Translations under genes and position numbers: made by a program | Source: Streptococcaceae bacterium ESL0687 | GTDB taxonomy: Bacteria > Bacillota > Bacilli > Lactobacillales > Streptococcaceae | DNA: 64,000 nucleotides | Direction of reading: 5' to 3' | Assembly: GCA_029392475.1 (NCBI GenBank) | Contig: CP113940.1 | Span: 1,302,001 to 1,366,000 of the forward strand | In this document: positions 60,960 through 64,000 of the stretch, in pieces | Layout: each line of letters begins with the position of its first letter | How positions within the stretch are numbered: position 1 is the first letter of the stretch | The notes under the pieces: generated by a model | Told to the model about the DNA's origin: nothing | The model's input: only the letters and a program-made list of their open reading frames with translations | Databases searched by the model: none

Positions 60960-62797
60960 CTAGCTACCTCCCTCTTTCAAATAAGCAAGATCAGATTCAG
61001 CAATCACTTCCTTAAGATTTTTTAGGGCAGCTTCCTTTTGACCATCAGACCAAGAAAGATAGTCAGCCATGACATCAATAACAGGATTTATCAGGCCATC
61101 AAGGCTATCCCTTTCAAAAAGGATATGATTTGTTCTTCTCATTAGGTAGTCACTAGGCCATAAAATCATCTCTTCTTTTAAGGCATAAAGTAGACGAGCT
61201 GACTCAGCCAAACTAAGGCCTGGATAAGCTTCCATCTTACTAGCTAAATCAAATATTTTAAGGGAGTTCATTCCGTAAAAATCAGCTATATATCTTGCGT
61301 CCTCTTCAGAAAGACCTACAAGAAGACCCGCCTTCATATTTTCTTCAACAGTCTCTTCAACCTTGGTATTATCAAACTCTCCGCCTGATACAGGATAAGT
61401 CTTAGAATCTATTTCTTTGAAGTTTTCACCGTATTTTTCTTTAAGTAGTCTGCGAATTAAATCAAGTGCTCCCTGAGCCATTTTACGGTAGTCAGTAATC
61501 TTCCCACCAGCTAGAGTAATCAAACCATCATCTTCAACTTCTAAGAAGGATCCACGAGAAACCTGTGACGGAGAGAGTTCCTTCTCAGCCCTACTGGTCT
61601 CAAGATTATTAAGTACCTCTTCAACGTCCTCTTTAGAAGCCTTATCTTCCTTGTAATCAAGAACGATATCAATGACTTTTTCAAAGCTTTGATCTGATAC
61701 ACTTCCATTGTCCCCGCCATTATAGTCAGAACCAGAATTCCCACCTAAAAGAGGACGAAGGCCTGCCCAACTTGATTCAATATCAGAAAGCTTGATATCT
61801 GCTTGAGGATATCTGTAGTTAATTACCTCTAAAAGATAATCAACATCTTCTTGAGTAACCCTAGGGTCTAGATAATCTCCCTTGTAGTCGGTGTCAGTTG
61901 TTCCAAAGTAGGTTTTATCTTCTCTTGGAATAGCAAAGACCATCCGTCCATCATGTTTTCCAGTATCAAAATAGGTGGGCTGCGGAACTGGAAGTTTTTT
62001 GGCATCGACAACCAAATGAATTCCCTTGGTTGGTCGCATCATAGGTTTTACAGGGCGAGTAAAGTTTAGACTTCTTACCTTATCAACCCAGGGACCACCA
62101 GTATTAATAACAAGTTTAGCCCTAATTTCAATTACCTGGTCACTCTCCAAATCACGCGCCTTAACGCCGTTTATCTTTTGATTGTCATCATAGGTAAAAC
62201 CAACAACCTTCATCCGGCTAATAGCATAAGCCCCGTCTTCAACAGCCTTTTTAATATTTTCAATTACAAGGCGTGCATCATTATTTCTAAAATCAAGATA
62301 GACACCTGCACCCTGCAAGCCGTCTTTTTTAATATAAGGCTCACGCTCTAGAACTTCTTCAGGAGTCAAAGTATAGTTTTCATACTTTGTACCGGTAACA
62401 TTTGCCAGTCTATCATAAAGATCCATTGCAACCTTAACTGAAAACATATCAAAGGTTGTTGGTCCCTCATCGTCATAGATGGGTAAAAGCATGGGATCAG
62501 GTTTGGGAATGTGAGGAGCTATTCTTTGAACAACTGCCCTTTCTCCTACCGTATCTGCAACAACTTCCACATCAAAATTCTTAAGGTAGCGAATTCCACC
62601 ATGAACAAGCTTGGTTGATCTTGAAGATGTCCCTTCAGCAAAATCCTGCATTTCAATAATTCCAGTTTTCATCCCAGCTGCCGCTGCCTGAAGGGCAACG
62701 CCTGCCCCTGTAATTCCCCCACCAATGATTAATAGGTCAATTTCTTCGCCCTGTATTTTTTTAATTGTCTCTTTTCTAGAATGCTTTGAAAACTCCA

Positions 62798-62798
<1 letters not shown>
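60960..62798 (-). CDS. glpO: Alpha-glycerophosphate oxidase
   Basis: FAD enzyme that oxidises glycerol 3-phosphate to dihydroxyacetone phosphate and makes H2O2 from O2. Seen: 612 aa; GGGITG FAD motif (G26-G31), EMQDFAEGTSSRSTKLVHGG, YLDFRNNDARL, AGLRPL and GGKITDYRKMA. The flexible insert of about 50 residues near 360-410 (SGSDYNGGDNGSVSDQSF onward) distinguishes streptococcal GlpO from GlpD. Overlaps the glpK stop by 1 nt. Peroxide is a likely by-product. Confidence 0.95.

Positions 62799-64000
<1,202 letters not shown>

Overview
The window is a contiguous, AT-rich chromosomal stretch from a low-GC Gram-positive bacterium of the family Streptococcaceae. Evidence for this: MnmA, RpoB, RpoC, GlpO, PepO and NrdD read like their Streptococcus/Lactococcus counterparts; the blocks mnmA..mnmG-gdpP, argG-argH-rnpA-yidC-jag-rpmH, ireB-ruvX-DUF1292 and glpK-glpO-glpF have the streptococcal order; and the rpoB leader carries a structured RNA of the type known from lactic acid bacteria (Lacto-rpoB). 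Two traits do not fit a standard Streptococcus: an intact dxr gene (MEP isoprenoid pathway) inside the uppS-cdsA-rseP-proS-polC cluster, and a D-2-hydroxyacid dehydrogenase. A less-studied genus near Lactococcus (Floricoccus, for example) is possible, but the sequence alone does not decide this.

Layout. 1-6.4 kb (minus): start of gdpP, mnmG, a large LTA-synthase-like sulfatase, mnmA. 6.5-11.2 kb (plus): HAD phosphatase, serine dehydratase sdaAB-sdaAA, then an AEC exporter with a D-2-hydroxyacid dehydrogenase. 11.2-15.2 kb: a YfhO-type membrane protein that looks leaderless, a CopY-like repressor with its cop box, a glycerophosphodiester phosphodiesterase. 15.2-32.4 kb (minus): leuS, prs, polC, proS, rseP, dxr, cdsA, uppS, yajC, tgt, an MFS permease. 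32.5-40.1 kb (minus): rpoBC with an attenuator-type leader and an intercistronic hairpin. 40.2-45.3 kb (minus): pepO, nrdG, a 53-aa protein, nrdD, with two NrdR boxes. 45.4-47.2 kb (plus): a GNAT acetyltransferase and an M42 peptidase. 47.2-55.5 kb (minus): a GT-C-like membrane protein, DUF1292, ruvX, ireB, rpmH, jag, yidC, rnpA, argH, argG (tandem ARG boxes). 55.6-60.2 kb is the most accessory-looking part: a mini-operon of an 18-aa upstream ORF and a 55-aa membrane protein, a small secreted CxxC/His protein, tRNA-Leu(AAG), a DUF1648 protein, two tandem VTT-domain proteins and lrgAB/cidAB-like holin genes. 60.2-64 kb (minus): glpF, glpO and most of glpK.

Functional links. Much of the window serves information processing (tRNA modification and charging, replication, transcription, RNase P, L34) and envelope biogenesis (UppS, CdsA, RseP, YidC, YajC, LTA-synthase-like enzyme, YfhO, VTT proteins). 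Glycerol phosphate is a recurring theme: the LTA-like sulfatase would transfer it, the GDPD would release it from phosphodiesters, and GlpK/GlpO/GlpF take up and oxidise glycerol. Regulation visible in the DNA includes cop, NrdR and ARG boxes, the rpoB attenuator, a palindrome at the AEC promoter, many extended -10 promoters (TGnTATAAT-like) and clear intrinsic terminators. No insertion sequence, prophage gene, integrase, CRISPR array or rRNA was seen.
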